Positions 22,591 through 34,570 of a stretch of 64,000 nucleotides of DNA are shown in pieces. Both the position numbers and the translations under genes were made by a program. The stretch covers positions 11,697,248-11,761,247 of the forward strand of contig OX104134.1 in NCBI GenBank assembly GCA_944470555.2, read 5' to 3'. Each line of letters starts with the position of its first letter. The stretch's first letter is position 1. The notes below the pieces were generated by a model that had not been told where the DNA came from, did not search any database, and worked only from the letters and a program-made list of their open reading frames with translations. The stretch is from Heterobilharzia americana. Its lineage: Eukaryota; Platyhelminthes; Trematoda; Strigeidida; Schistosomatidae.

Positions 22591-23522
22591 GTAACTTGTG
22601 GGCAGGTAACCTGAACTAAAATGAGGGATGTTTGGACTCATCATAAAATCACATCTACTAATTCAGTAAATGTATTTCCTGTGGTTATAACTAATAAATA
22701 AATATTCCCGGTCCATTCTCACATCATGGAAGACAGCTCCGTTTTCAAGGCAAGCTCAAGCTGGTCAAGAAGTACAACTTTATTGAAACATACTGATATG
22801 ACTTATTTACATTCCCTTACAAACATGAGACCTGTGTTTAGGGCTTCAGTCAGATGACGAATAATGCCACGTAGTTTCAATTTCTGTGCACATAATTACT
22901 AGTTGTAGGATCGCATATGTGTATTACAATTGCGTTTATTTCACAAATGTAAAATATAAAATTTAAATTTTCTGTGAAAGTAAATTTTCAGGAGTTTTTT
23001 TAAGTATCGAGAAAACTCTTTTTGAATAGCAATTCGATGGGCATAAATTATTTAGCTTTATAAGGCTAATACTGATGAAGTAGCCTGGAATCCTAACGAA
23101 ATCTCCAAAAATAAGCTTCAAAGCTTGGAGAACACCAAATAATTATGATCCCTATCCCTATCCAATAATATTCTCTACTATCTAATCAACGTCAAGATAT
23201 CTGATGGTAAATGCCTTTAAAACAATGTAAGCACTTTTAATGAGTGTGGATTATAATAATAATAAGCTTCCCATCTTTCCCATTCAGCTAACTGTTTGTT
23301 CCACTAGGTTTAGATGAAAATTCTTGATTAAAAAACGGGGAACACCTGTCGACCAAATACCACGTATTGTTTCAAAACGTGCTTGGATTCAGCTGTTTGG
23401 AATATTTTGTACATAGTGCAAAATAGTTTTAGCTGACATTGAGGGTTAGGATTGCTTGGTGTTCTGTAAGCTTTGACATTTTGTCGCTGTTTGGTGACAC
23501 CCTCAACACCAACTTCATAAAT
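22591..23522. other. Unassigned spacer between MITE copies
   Basis: No gene or recognised repeat seen. Confidence 0.35.
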
Positions 23523-23665
23523 GAGTTACTTTGAAGATCATCCTAACAACTACTGAAATAATCACTAAGACTTATATACTTTATGCGTAACTGCCTTTCA
23601 AGCTAGAATAAAGAAATCTAATTGGTTATTTCAGTCGTTTCTAGGGTGACCTTTAAACTGACTCT
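23523..23665. repeat. Foldback MITE-like element, copy M9
   Basis: Termini GAGTTACTTTGAAGATCATC and GGGTGACCTTTAAACTGACT, inner arms TGAAATAATCACTAAG and CTAATTGGTTATTTCAG. The last copy of the 20-24 kb cluster. Confidence 0.8.
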
Positions 23666-24939
23666 CATAAATCAGTGAGGAGTATAAAAATATCACATTA
23701 AAGTTTAGACAGTGTTTTTACTGGTCCTAAGCTTTATCCAGTTGTAAGTTAAGGAAGAGGTTTTTGATCCTCGTTGAACTCTTTGACCTTTGATTTCATT
23801 GGATGACCCTGGAACAGTCTGGGCTAGAGCAAATAAACTTTACTTCCTCATGGAGTCAGTATTGAAGTTGTAATCAAGCTTTAAAATAAAACATTTTGGC
23901 AAAATATCAAAATCCTGACAAAGTCAAACCATCACTGTTCTGTGTTCACCAGCCATCTAATTTGTACTGGCCAAAACTTCTTATCGCAACCATGCTCTAT
24001 ATTCCAACTTTCAACAGAGTTTTACATTGTTAGTCTGTTTTGAGGACCATCTACAGAGAAAGAATTTTTGTGAATTCTTCACGTCTTCTTCACAAATTAA
24101 AGAAAATTGGAGATAATTAAAAAGTTTTTCATAAAAATATTCTGAAAACTCAACTGTGTTATGGAGAAAATGATCAAAGTGACTGAATTAAGTGGTGAAC
24201 CCGTTCCAAATGTGACTCAACTTAAAGATGAATTAAATCATCCAGTGTAGCGTACGACGGTGTTCCTGATTTCTGTGAAAACAGTCATCTGTCACCCTAG
24301 TACTAGTGTGACTGGTGTCAGACCATATCACCCAAGTTGTCTTAGCGTTTATTTCTAACACCTTAGCCACCCTTAATCCGTAAAGTGTATGGTTTACTGT
24401 ACAACCCAGATCACAACGATCAGGGAAATCATGGAGCAATGTCGTTTTGAGACATTTTCTAACCCAATCCTACTTTTCTCAATATTATGCATTGAGACGA
24501 GTGTCAGCTTCCATTGTCTAGTATATGCTCAAGGCACTCCTTATTTCTTGTATATAAATTTTTGAGTAGCATAGTTAGAATAAACCTTATTCACTGAATA
24601 ATATTTCCAATAAGCAATTTAAAATCAATGATACACTAATTCAAAAGAAAGTCTACTCATTAATTACATGTCTAGACAATCAGGCTACTCACTCAGCCTA
24701 TTTAAGAAGGCTTTAATATTGAAACATGTTTGTTAAATATTCATGCGGTCATCGATTAATTGCTGATTGAAAGCCGATTGACTAAAGTGTGCGCTAAATA
24801 TAAAAGAATACTAAGCTTCACTTCGATTACATGCTTTATGAGGAAGGTCTTCATCTGAAGGACACCTCTTGTAATTGTCACACTGCCTGAATCCAACAGC
24901 TGGATGATATCACTCACTATTTGTGGATACTTGTAATTT
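23666..24939. other. Unassigned region
   Basis: No supported gene. A 68-codon minus frame at 24233-24439 has no motif. Confidence 0.35.
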
Positions 24940-25160
24940 CCCGTTGTTATACTGGATCGAATTGCTCGACCTCCATTGGTATGTGGGCTTGTGTGAAGAT
25001 GTCTCGTTATTACTTCAATATTTCTTATTTCAATTTATTTAATAGCAGCTAGCAGTGTAATCCAGGATGCGTTTCCTCCTAGTAGGACCACCGTCACTCA
25101 CTGAGGCTCAGGTACATCCAGCTGACAGGACTAAACACGCGTGCTTTCTTCGTGACTCAG
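24940..25160 (+). mobile_element. Smα-like SINE, copy S4, inverted hammerhead pieces
   Basis: The head CCGTTGTTATACTGGATCGA and ATGTGGGCTTGTGTGAAGAT (24940-25010) is followed by GCAGCTAGCAGTGTAATCCA (25055-25074), which is ribozyme sequence on the minus strand, and then by GGTACATCCAGCTGACAGGA with CTAAACACGCG (25111-25141) on the plus strand. The plus piece keeps the 5' strand of stem I (ACATCCAG), CTGA and AGGAC, but about 11 bases forming the 5' side of stem II are missing. Neither piece can be active. Confidence 0.8.
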
Positions 25161-26720
25161 AAGTTTTAATTTCAATTCTTCACACAGTGGAAGATGGACA
25201 GTGGTGAGAAGTCGTAAGAAAGAATGAATTAATAGCCAATCAGTCTGTGGTTCTATAGCTTATGTCGACCCCTTGTGAAAAGTTTCTCTTAAATACCGAT
25301 TTATAAAAATATTTTAACCTGCACAAGTTGGTCATTAGTGGGTATTCTATGTAGTTATTTTATCCTTAGTGCTTAGCAATGATCGAAGTCTGTTGATCAA
25401 GTTATACAGTGTAGTCGCTAACAGAAGTGACGTGACACTACAGTGTATTGTAATTTAGTATTAGATTATAGGAATCAGTTGGTGGGAAGCCCTGGAAATA
25501 AGTTGAATGCTTGTTGGCACTCATCAATAATGTGTATTTGAAACCATTAGGAAACTGGTGTTTCATCGGTTAATAAAATCTGTGTTATTCAGTGTTGAAG
25601 TTAGAAAGTTAACCACCAATTTAAACTTTTGATGTTATTTCTTTGAATATCACGATATATACGGTAGTGGAAACGCACGAGAATCAATGATAAAAACACT
25701 TACTAAACAATCGTTTCCTTTTAGTTTTGTAGCTCCCCATCAGTAAATTGTCTTCCCCCCTTTTTTGTCAATTAAATTAAAGGCTTGAATTCCTCGTGAA
25801 GCGTATGATAGCTGTGCTCTGACTGTAGTGTTGACAAAGAACGAGCAATCGTGAATTTAGCAGATTCAGTATCTCCTGTCTCAAAGTTTCTAAAGTCTCT
25901 TCAGTGGAGTAAACGTTCTAGTGTAAGTAAATTTGCGGATCAATTGACCGAAAATTTTTCACTGGAATGAGGATGATGGTGGTTGGTGTTCTCGAACGTT
26001 CCATCATCAGACTAGGTGACATCTTCAGCACCAACTTTCTTATGGCTACTATAATGATTCTTAATAAGTGTATATTTTCGTGCGTTTCAATGCACTGCGA
26101 GAATTCTGTTTTTGGATTCCTTTTTTCTCAATGAGTACACTTTCTCAGCAAAACCATTCAGTAAGCAGTTGAGTTACTTTTTCCCCTATCACCAGCATCT
26201 ACTTGTGGAAGGACAATCATCCTAATAAATAAAATTAGAAAAGTAATCCTTGAGCTTTAGTGCAGGCAATTCAACCCAAATGAAACCATACCAATTATTG
26301 CCACATACAACTGAATTTCACCTAAACACAATTTTAGACCTTTCTCACTTTGAATAATGACTCAGAAGCATGAAAAACTCTAGTCACACATAAATATGCG
26401 TTCAGATGGAGACAAATTTCTCAGCTGTTGACATTAGGCATGCAAAAAATGTATTCTTCTATTGAAAAGTCTGATAATCTGACGTCCACTGTTTGCTAAC
26501 CCTGTTAAAAATATTTTTTTCTTTTCGTATATTTTTTATTCGGAAAGTTGGTTTGAGTATTTTTTTTCCTGCGAAAAGTATTTCAACAAAATAAGACATA
26601 TAAATAACTTGTTGTCATTCCGAGTCACGCAACAGATGTAAATTAATACCATGTATCAAAGTAACTGTTTTTCGCGCTTTTTTTTACCTATGCATACGTG
26701 TTAGTTTTCAATAAGAACTT
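25161..26720. other. Unassigned region
   Basis: I see no gene or recognised repeat. Confidence 0.35.
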
Positions 26721-26849
26721 GAGTTATATTCCGCTAGCAACTGCGAAAATAACCAATCAGACTTTCGGCTGGGAAGGCAATTTTTCATGGAATAGAAAAG
26801 TCTAATTGGTTGCTTCACTTGTTGGTAATGTGGCCTTTAAAGTCACTCT
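26721..26849. repeat. Foldback MITE-like element, copy M10
   Basis: Left terminus GAGTTATATTCCGCTAGCAA has lost part of the arm; the right terminus GTGGCCTTTAAAGTCACTC is intact. Inner arms AAAATAACCAATCAGAC and GTCTAATTGGTTGCTTC. Confidence 0.8.
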
Positions 26850-27195
26850 ATATTTTTCTAAGCCTAACTATGGACCATCATCAAAATGATTGCAATATGA
26901 ATCAATAGATTAATTAAACAATTTGGTTTGTCTTATAAGGTTATTCATTTGGCTAGTTGCCACAGTACTTTTCTCACAACTAAAATTATCAAGAATATTC
27001 CTAACTGAATTCCCTTTCCAGAAGCAAATCAACTATTATTGTGAAGTAGAAAAAACGTTAGCTTAAAGCTGTTATTTATAGGTCATCAAAAGTGGAACGC
27101 TTCTTCACTTTTTCAACCCAAACAGTATTCGTAATAAATACTCATTGAAGGCATTCAATTATCGTTATGCATGATGATTTGACAGAAGTTGGGAA
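26850..27195. other. Unassigned spacer
   Basis: Nothing recognised. Confidence 0.35.
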
Positions 27196-27430
27196 ACATG
27201 AGACTGGATTTTAACTCACTGACTGAATGGACAACCTGTTCACTATGAGACCTGATGTTCCTCGATTCGTTCGTATCTGTACAGGATAAGCGCAGCTGAA
27301 GAGAAATTACCCACTACAAAACAGTTGTCCAGCGTTTTCAGATTTTGAGTAGTTTTCTGGCTGATATCAACCAACAGTGTTGACCATTTTGACATTCAAA
27401 AACTAATGATTAGGATACCATTCAGTTGAA
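27196..27430 (+). mobile_element. SINE-2 relic
   Basis: It shows ACCTGATGTTCCTCGATTCG (eroded B-box area), then AAAACAGTTGTCCAGCGTTT and GGCTGATATCAACC, the order seen in the 49.2-kb and 33.0-kb copies. Strongly decayed, so the boundaries are approximate. Confidence 0.5.
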
Positions 27431-27784
27431 CTATTACTCAAGCGCGCCGATTAGCATGACATGAAGTCCATACAGAAAGAGTAAACCTGAATCAATCAAT
27501 AGCTTCATTATGAAGCGGATACTAAATTCAAAATAGTAAAGCACTAAACACTTTTCCAACTTATCCTTAGAATTTGAGTAAATGTTAGTTATTGTGAAAC
27601 TCGCTAACCAAGATCATATGGAACTAAGGTGCGCTGTTTTTTATGTAAGTTTCTCGAGATATGCACTTAGGTTTCGGAAATGAGTATTCATCAGGTCTTA
27701 TCACCTTACCCTACTGGCCACTTTACACACCACTGGTCGATAGTACTTGACATCTGCATTAGTCACCACCCTGTTATTGTTTCT
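27431..27784. other. Unassigned spacer
   Basis: Nothing recognised before the LINE leader begins near 27785. Confidence 0.35.
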
Positions 27785-28429
27785 TGTATGGGTTATAGAG
27801 TGTATAGGGGGAGTTCCATATAGGAGTGAAAAGGCGAAAACGAATGTCCAGCGCTAATCACCCTATAGGTGGATACTGGGGATCCACCTAGGGGAGTTAG
27901 AAGGCCCTGATTCCAAAACAGTGGCGCTCATGGGCTCCAGGTTCCAGGTGAAACGAGTGGTCTATGAACCTATCTTGGCCACCGGCAACCATGGAATGCA
28001 ACTCCTGATGTTGCTCCATCCCCTTGAGGATATGACTAAGTCAAAGGCTCGGAGAGTGGTCCCCTAAGATAACCCTATTCTTCAGTTGGGTGCACTAGCA
28101 GTTTCTCTACCCTCACATAAATATGAAATCACAATATACAAAAAAGATTATGAAACACTCACCTAACTTTTCTGGAAATATGCAAGCCTTCTGCACCGCG
28201 AAAGCTATAACTAATTATTCAATTTACTGCTATTATATTGTTTTTGTTGCTTCTATATATGAATTGTACATTTTTTACTACTGTTTTCTCTTTTGTCTTT
28301 ATCTTCACTTCACTCAGTTGCTCTCCACTGCTTAGAATTCTGGTCTGTCTGCACTGTTTTGAGTCACTAAAAAGTTTCCTCTCTGAAGCTGTCCTCTAGT
28401 GCTACATCCAACACAGCTATCCTAGAACC

Positions 28430-29110
28430 ACGCACACCGTTTAAGCCCACCATCTTCACCATTCGCATCTTGACATAGACTGGACAACAGATAAGCTTGA
28501 CTAAGACTCTGAAAAGCCTCTCTATTGCTGTGTGCTGCATTTCAGAGACCCGCATACAAGTTCCCAGTGAAGTGCTTCGAATTAGTTTCCCATCTATCAA
28601 CTCGAAAGTATGTTTCATGTACGCTTATCCGAAGACCCTGTGTCATCGACAACCGGCGTCTCTGGTGTCGGTGTCACATTGAATGCTTGAGCTGAAGCTG
28701 CACTACTCGAATGTATCTTCACCAACAGTCGTTTGTGTCCTATTAGGCTAGAAAGTTCGTCTCGAATGAGAAGTAACTGGCAAGAAAAACGATGTCTCGT
28801 TGACTTCTCTGCCTATGCCCCGACGAAATGCAGCTTGAGTGCAACCAAGGATGAATTCTAGTATCAACTAAGTGACTTTCTCAACCAAATGCGCTCGACA
28901 GGTATCGTAGTGCTAGCTGGGGACTTGGATTCGCAGTTCGGGGGTCTAGGCTCCGAGAAGAGTTGTTTAGGTGGCCAATGACGATCGTCTTCTGCAGCTT
29001 TGAGCAGATCACAACCTATTTCTAGCCAGCACCAAATTTTGGCACAGCCATCACCGTTGTGCTACTCGGCATCCTCCCTCTGGCAGCAAGAAGCCAGGTG
29101 TCAGTGAGAC
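28430..29110 (+). pseudogene. LINE endonuclease domain (broken)
   Basis: The frames read LTKTLKSLSIAVCCISETRI (28494-28553), then CLVDFSAYAPTKCSLSATKD and IVVLAGDLDSQFGG. These are the SETRI metal-binding, SAYAPT and AGDxNxQ motifs of APE-like LINE endonucleases; the Asn of the third is replaced by Asp-Ser here. A stop follows KDEF and the frames shift at least once. The enzyme would have nicked the target DNA strand. Confidence 0.8.
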
Positions 29111-29389
29111 GGTCTGTGAGGTACATAGTGTGCTGATAAACGATCTCCGGAGACAACTTGAACGCTGATGGGAGCACTTCTAAAAGCAGTTTACCTGGTT
29201 CACTGCTCCAGTATCTTCAGTTTCAGTGTATCTTGCTCCATCATCAGTTAAAACCCACCCACCTAACGAAGAGGAGGTCCGTGAGCACGACTTATCTCCG
29301 ACTCCTTTTACTGATGAGGAATGACTCTAGTCAGGGGACTGACTAGATTGTTTGAAAAGGTACGGCAGACTGAGAGTATCCTGTCACTC

Positions 29390-30110
29390 TAGAATGAGGC
29401 CATCACCGTGTCCACCTTTAATAAGCATCTACCTAATTTATATGGCAATCATCAGGGTATTAGTCTGTTACCAGTAGCGTCGGGAATATTGGCTGCTTTT
29501 ATACATTGCAGACTTTGCAAAAATGTGTGAGCGAATAATTTGTGAGAAGCAGACCGGGTTTTGTTTAGGTCATGGATGCACTGAGCACATGTTCACTCTC
29601 CTCCAGATGCTTGAAAACCTCCACACGTGTTGGAGACCAGCAATCGTTGTGTTTATTGACATTAGGGCTGCCTTCGATTCGTTGGATAGAGCTATACTCT
29701 GCAATTGTCTGTTAGAGAGGTGGGTACCTGGGAAATTTATTAACATCTTGAGAGCCCTATACAAGAAACTTCAGGTAGCGTGAGTGGATATCAAACCAAC
29801 AGTAGAATTAGGCAGGGCTGCCCGATTTTTTTCATTCCACTTCAACTTTGTCTTCGATAACATTCTTGAGACAGTTCTGAAAGTGCGTCATGATGGTGTA
29901 GATCTTTATCTGGAGTAAGGCTATTCGACCTTGAATATACGGATTATGTTGTCTTGCTGTGCGATAACACAGGCTACTCAAATAGCACTTAATCAGTTGG
30001 CGACTAGTGTCCGTAAGTATGGTATTAGCTTTGCACAACAGAAGTAAAAAGTACTTTTGCAAGATTAGCAGGAGCCTTTGGTTGCACTGACCCTCTTTTG
30101 AAGCTGTTGG
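29390..30110 (+). pseudogene. LINE reverse transcriptase domain (broken)
   Basis: Motifs in order: GNHQGISLLPVAS (29441-29480), then after a frameshift EKQTGFCLGHGCTEHMFTLL, RPAIVVFIDIRAAFDSLDRA (block with the first catalytic Asp), VPGKFINILRALY, and LFDLEYTDYVVLLCDN near 29922-29970. The normally invariant YADD box reads YTDY (29936-29947), so one of the paired aspartates is gone. A second frameshift separates the GFCLGHGC block from the YTDY block. Confidence 0.85.
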
Positions 30111-30790
30111 AAGTAGTTGAAAAGTTCATGTATCTGGGTGGTGAGTGCTGGTTTAGGTGTGAATGATGAAATTTCTAATCGCATATCGAAAGCCAGAGTG
30201 GGATACGTCAATCTGGGCCACTTTTGGGGCCATCGCGACGTTAGTCTGACTGTAAAATGTCGGGTTTACAACGCTTTTGTGCAAGCAGTCATGCTCTGTA
30301 CGGTGAAGCCTGGGCTACCCGAGATGAAGATGCGCGACGACTCTGTGTGTTCGATCACCGTTGTCTCCGTAGGATTGCTTCTACCTGGTGACAACACCAC
30401 GCAAGTAATCCAAAGGTACGACAGCGTGTGCTTGGGCATGGAGATCGTCATCCTATACGTGAAGTCACCAGGAAACACCAACTTCGGTAGCTTGGACATG
30501 GGTTACGAATGTCTTCCCAATGGCCTCCACGCCGTTCATTGTTTGTTAACCCTGGGACTAGATGGAGGAAGTGAAAGGGTGGTCATTGTATGATGTGGCG
30601 CCGTGGGGTGAGGGATAGTTGTACCGTGTTAGTATCTGTTTGTGCATCACAACTCCCTGCGTGGGTTGGAGCCCGAGAGATCATGCAACTTAGTGGCTTG
30701 AGATGTTATCAGATACGGCTTAGAATCAAAACCAGTGGCGATCATGCTGTAGCTTCCTTCTATCTTCTGCTGCTGAAAAGTAATAAATGT
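30110..30790 (+). pseudogene. LINE C-terminal region (broken)
   Basis: It reads NDEISNRISKARVGYVNLGH, CRVYNAFVQAVMLC, then frames with MGYECLPNGLHAV, WRRGVRDSCTVLVSVCASQL and PAWVGAREIMQLSGL. In related schistosome LINEs this region carries SDEISxRISKAR, GRVYNAxVRxVLLYGSETW and LPGWGPRDxxxQWLETL; the order is the same here. Its biochemical role is not established to my knowledge. It ends before a T-rich stretch and the tail. Confidence 0.75.
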
Positions 30791-31142
30791 TTTGCTTTGA
30801 ATATATCTTACTGGACTGTCCTTCTAATCATTCTATTCTTATTGTTTTTTCTTTCTTACTTATCCAGTTCCTATCGTTTATGTCTTCATAATACTGTTAT
30901 ATTATGGTACATTTCTTGATGTCCTTGCTGTACCATGTTCCTGTTCTAATAATGATAATAATGAGATATTTGGAGTCCGATATACTTGTATAGATCCTTC
31001 AAAGAAACCTGGAAATTTTAAGAACCGAACAGCTGTCTTTGAATATTTTCAGAAGGTCCACTGCTTATATTTACCATTATCAGATTGTTTGAACTGATAA
31101 AAATCAATTACGAATTTTTTATTAAGAGGCCTAAAAGCAACT

Positions 31143-31287
31143 GAGTGACTTTAAGGGCTATCTCAACCCTAACTACTGAGATAACCACGTGAGTTTCTTT
31201 ATTTAATGATAAACTACCTTTGCAAACGAAATACCGAAACCCGATTGGTTATTTCAGCAGTTGCAAGGGTGAACTTTGTAATCATTC
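31143..31287. repeat. Foldback MITE-like element, copy M11
   Basis: Termini GAGTGACTTTAAGGGCTATC and AGGGTGAACTTTGTAATCAT; inner arms GAGATAACCACGTGAG and CCGATTGGTTATTTCAGC. It overlaps the first third of the 108-codon frame at 31206-31532. Confidence 0.8.
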
Positions 31288-31532
31288 AAGCAACCAAGAC
31301 TCACTTGACAACAAATCCTCCTCATTTTGCCACCTTTGCTACCTTCGAAGATCTGAGCCACCGCCGGCGGCGGTGGCAGGTTATTGCTTGTTTAAGAGTT
31401 CATACAGTGAATAAACAGCTTCTGTATGAAAACAACGGTGGTGTGAATAAACGAGTGCTGAGGCCATTGACTTTTCCACAGGGTAACATGATAATCACAA
31501 GACTTGAAACACGCCTGATTGATGAAGACTAG
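31206..31532 (+). CDS. 108-codon frame of unknown status
   Basis: The first ~27 codons lie inside MITE copy M11 and are a by-product of it. The remainder reads FEDLSHRRRRWQVIACLRVH, then KQLLYENNGGVNKRVLRPLT and ends LIDED. Its composition is protein-like and its local GC content is higher than the surroundings, mostly because of the perfect palindrome at 31357-31377. I recognise no family and see no splice or promoter signal that would define it. Confidence 0.15.
   Translation: MINYLCKRNTETRLVISAVARVNFVIIQATKTHLTTNPPHFATFATFEDLSHRRRRWQVIACLRVHTVNKQLLYENNGGVNKRVLRPLTFPQGNMIITRLETRLIDED
31357..31377. repeat. Perfect GC-rich palindrome
   Basis: GCCACCGCC and GGCGGTGGC pair perfectly over 9 bp around a 3-base GGC loop, all G+C except two positions. 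Such a hairpin is conspicuous in DNA this AT-rich. Confidence 0.95.
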
Positions 31533-32529
31533 AAAGTACGAAACCTTTATTTACTGTTTCATGTCGATAAGCTTTGAACACCAAAATAAACTTCGAACTT
31601 TATTGAACTTAAAGACTGACAAAACTTTCTTTTGAAAAATTGATAATACTAGAATGGATGTCCTCAGATTATGAGTTCACTACCAAAATAGCGAATACAT
31701 ACTTCTTAGTTATCTTATTTAAGATGATACATTTGGCAAGAAGTTACTAATTCTCAGTGTTCAAAGTAAGTGGATTTCCATTTGACCAAACGATTATCAC
31801 CACTAGACTGATATGTTATTTTGGAATTCCAAAGTGCTATACTTTACTTTGGAGACGTCGGCTAGGAGCTAGTTGAAAATAAATATTCCTTCGTTAGAAT
31901 TGTTGTTTCCCAAGTCGTATTTCCAAACAATTGGTTTTTGTGATATAAGACTTTCTTCACATTCTATCAATCTTTCTAGCGTCATGTTGTTTATTTCCAT
32001 CTCTTTCGGCATCTCTTCCAATTTGCGCATTCGGCTTTTCGCATGATGTTTGCCTTACTGTTTTTTCCAAAAAACACTATAAATAAAGTTCTGTGCTTCA
32101 GTTTTATCTTCATTTAGGTGAATAGTAGAACTATAAATACACTAGTCTGCCTGTTTCAGGTAATCTAGATACTGAGGAAGTTTAACAGGAATTTGCTAGT
32201 CAGTCAACACCAGTAGTAGTCTACGCTGCTTCATAGTATCTACATTACATACTGAACTTAATAAATTCTAATAACTACGGACAAAATCACCTGATCAACC
32301 AATTTCTCTTAAAAGAAAGTTCATGGAACAAAGAATAATCGTTTCAGTAACTTTTTTCTCGGGCTCTTTAGTTATGCATCCATACTGTTGAAACGAAAAA
32401 TGAGTTTATGGTGATAGCAATGAGATTTTCTTTACCAGTTAATAGCTTTCATCAAGTACCCCCAAAGAGTCCTGTTAGAACATACATACACAACTGTAGG
32501 ATCTGAGGACAAATTTATCGAAAGGCATA
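31533..32529. other. Unassigned region
   Basis: I see no gene or recognised repeat. Confidence 0.35.
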
Positions 32530-32690
32530 TTTCAGGTTGGTACTCTTCGCTGACTGACATCAGTTGGAGAGCCATTGAAAACTTAGGGCACCCGACAGCT
32601 GTTTCACTCTGGCAAGGCACTCCCAGCAGCGCGCCACCATGACCCCACCAGGGGTCGAATCCAAGATCTCCAGGTGTCATGGCGAGCCTA
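32530..32690 (-). mobile_element. SINE-2 copy
   Basis: The plus strand shows TTTCAGGTTGGTACTCTTCG, CTGACATCAGTTGGAGAGCC, CAGCTGTTTCACTCTGG and CATGACCCCACCAGGGGTCG, then an eroded tRNA-like head. This is the reverse complement of the 49.2-kb copy. A separate tail-like piece, CCCATAAACCTCCAAATTGA at about 32724-32743, follows in the opposite orientation. Confidence 0.75.
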
Positions 32691-32904
32691 TAAACATAAA
32701 ACCACGGAAGTCAAGCGATCCCCATAAACCTCCAAATTGAACTACTATACAGTGCTCATTAGTAACATGCTTCGAGATGAAATTTCTCCAAGTTCTAGTG
32801 GGAAGTCGGGACCCATGGAATAGAACAAGCTGGACATGAGGACAGATACGCAATGACCGCACTGAATAGAGATCGCGCTAAGTCACGAACTGATGGGAGT
32901 AGGG

Positions 32905-33131
32905 AAGTGTGAGCCATTGGATTCCGACCGAGGGGATCAATGGTAACATGCTCAATGAGAAACCTGAAGTTCCTGTGTCCGATCCACGCCGAGGTTATGG
33001 GTGCAAACTGCTGAGTAGTTCCATATTAGGATGAAACAGTTGTCCAGTTTTTCGAGGTTTTCAATGGCTCTCCAAATGATATCGGTTCATGATGAATACC
33101 AACTTGAAATCAATAAATCCCCACAAATCTG
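32905..33131 (+). mobile_element. SINE-2 copy, inverted relative to the previous one
   Basis: A tRNA-like head with GGATCAATGGTAACATGCTC and GTGTCCGATCC is followed by GGTTATGGGTGCAAACTGCT, ATTAGGATGAAACAGTTGTC, ATATCGGTTCATGATGAATA and CAACTTGAAATCAATAAATC. Together with 32530-32690 it makes a tail-to-tail or head-to-head pair around 200 bp of spacer. Confidence 0.75.
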
Positions 33132-34570
33132 TAAGTGGTAAAGGGTATTCTTTATTCGTTTTACTGTTTCTCGGATTAAAAAGATTTTTCAATGAACTAA
33201 ATTCCATTAAGCATAAATAATGTATGAACACTGGTATAATCAAGATTCGACATCTTTAACACTGCTTGGACTATAAACAGAAACTCCACTAACCGCCTAG
33301 ATATAGTGGAGGTATGTAAAAGTAATCTTACATAACAGAATTTTATTCAAACAACAAAATTGATTGATTGTGGTGAATGGAGACGTTTTTTTGGTGGTTG
33401 GTTATTTTTTTTCAATTCATTTTTTAAAATTTGTTTTACATACGCGTGTAGAGGGACAAAACGTTCATGTTCAAGTTTATTTAGAAAACGGGGAAAAACA
33501 AACAAATAAACAATAAGTGACAACAAGTGAAATCTTGTTCTTCATTTCGTGTGTGTACGTGTGTGTGCATGTGTGCATGCGTATTCATACATACAAGACC
33601 ACTCTGTTTATTTGTGACAAATTGAACTACACAAAGTTATCATTATTTGATTATTGTTATTATGATTATTATTATTACCATTACTATTGTTTTCTCTGAA
33701 TATGAATGTTATTTTGTTTTTCCACGTTTTTCTAGGTCACGTATAACTAAAATAACTGGTTTCTATTGTGAGATTCTAAAAACCGAAATGAGTTTTATGT
33801 CGTACACATATATCTACATGCACTACTGACACATTACATAGGGGACATTACAGTGAAATGATAATGTTTTTAAATTCTCTTCGCGGACCAACCCCATTGT
33901 CAGCGATCAATTTTTATTTCTATATTTGTTAACTATTGTCAATATTTGTTCGAATAAGAACCTGGTTACCACCTGGGTTTCGAAACTCAGTCAGTAAAGA
34001 AATGGCTGAGCAATTCCGAAGTCATTGGTTAGAATCCTCCTACCATCTAGATTTGCTTCCAGCTCTTATCATCATCACCAAACATTTAGGTCGGTTTACT
34101 AATATAGGTTAAGATAAGCAGTCTAAGGAATTATACAGTTTCAGGATATGTTATATTTTTATAGATCTCAGTTGAAATTTGCACCCATATAGCTTTTATT
34201 TAACATCAATTTTCCACTCAGCACCCAATGCTTTTAAAAGTATCCAGTCAAACCTTGAATAGGATTCACATAAAATATGACGATTCAACTTGGACTAGAA
34301 ACCTATGTCATGGAAGGATTCGGGCCCACCACCTTTGAGTTACCGGCCTAGCAATGCACTGATTGAACTAAAGGACCCAGTTGATGCTCACTTTTGATTT
34401 CACTCTCTCTCTCTCTGCTAAACATTGATTACAAACATTGAGCTTAAAGAACCTAACAAGCGCTTTTTTACTTTATTAATAAAGAACAAGCAACACTTGT
34501 TGGATTCTTAAGTAAGAGCATGAAACCAACCTTTTATGTAAGCGTTAGGCTGAATAGGATTTCAGTGGTT
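33132..34570. other. Unassigned region
   Basis: It contains a short GTGTGTGTACGTGTGTGTGC-like run (about 33550-33575) and an ATT-rich run (33645-33690). Two tRNA-like scraps (about 34002-34047 with GGTTAGAATCC, and 34318-34380 minus) show only a B-box resemblance. I see no gene. Confidence 0.35.

Larger units (their letters stand above)
27785..30965 (+). mobile_element. Decayed LINE with near-complete layout
   Basis: From left to right: a GC-richer 5' leader (27785-28100, with GGGGATCCACCTAGGGGAG and GGTCCCCTAAGATAACCCT), an APE-type endonuclease (about 28430-29110), a reverse transcriptase (about 29390-30110), a C-terminal region (30110-30790), a 3' untranslated part and a short-repeat tail (TAATAATGATAATAATGAG, ending near 30965). 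The length of about 3.2 kb is close to that of a full schistosome LINE. Many stops and frameshifts make it inactive. The blocks match the kind of LINE whose RT relic is at 6.9 kb and differ from the RTE copies at 3.8 and 53.6 kb. I do not resolve CR1 versus another clade. Confidence 0.85.
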
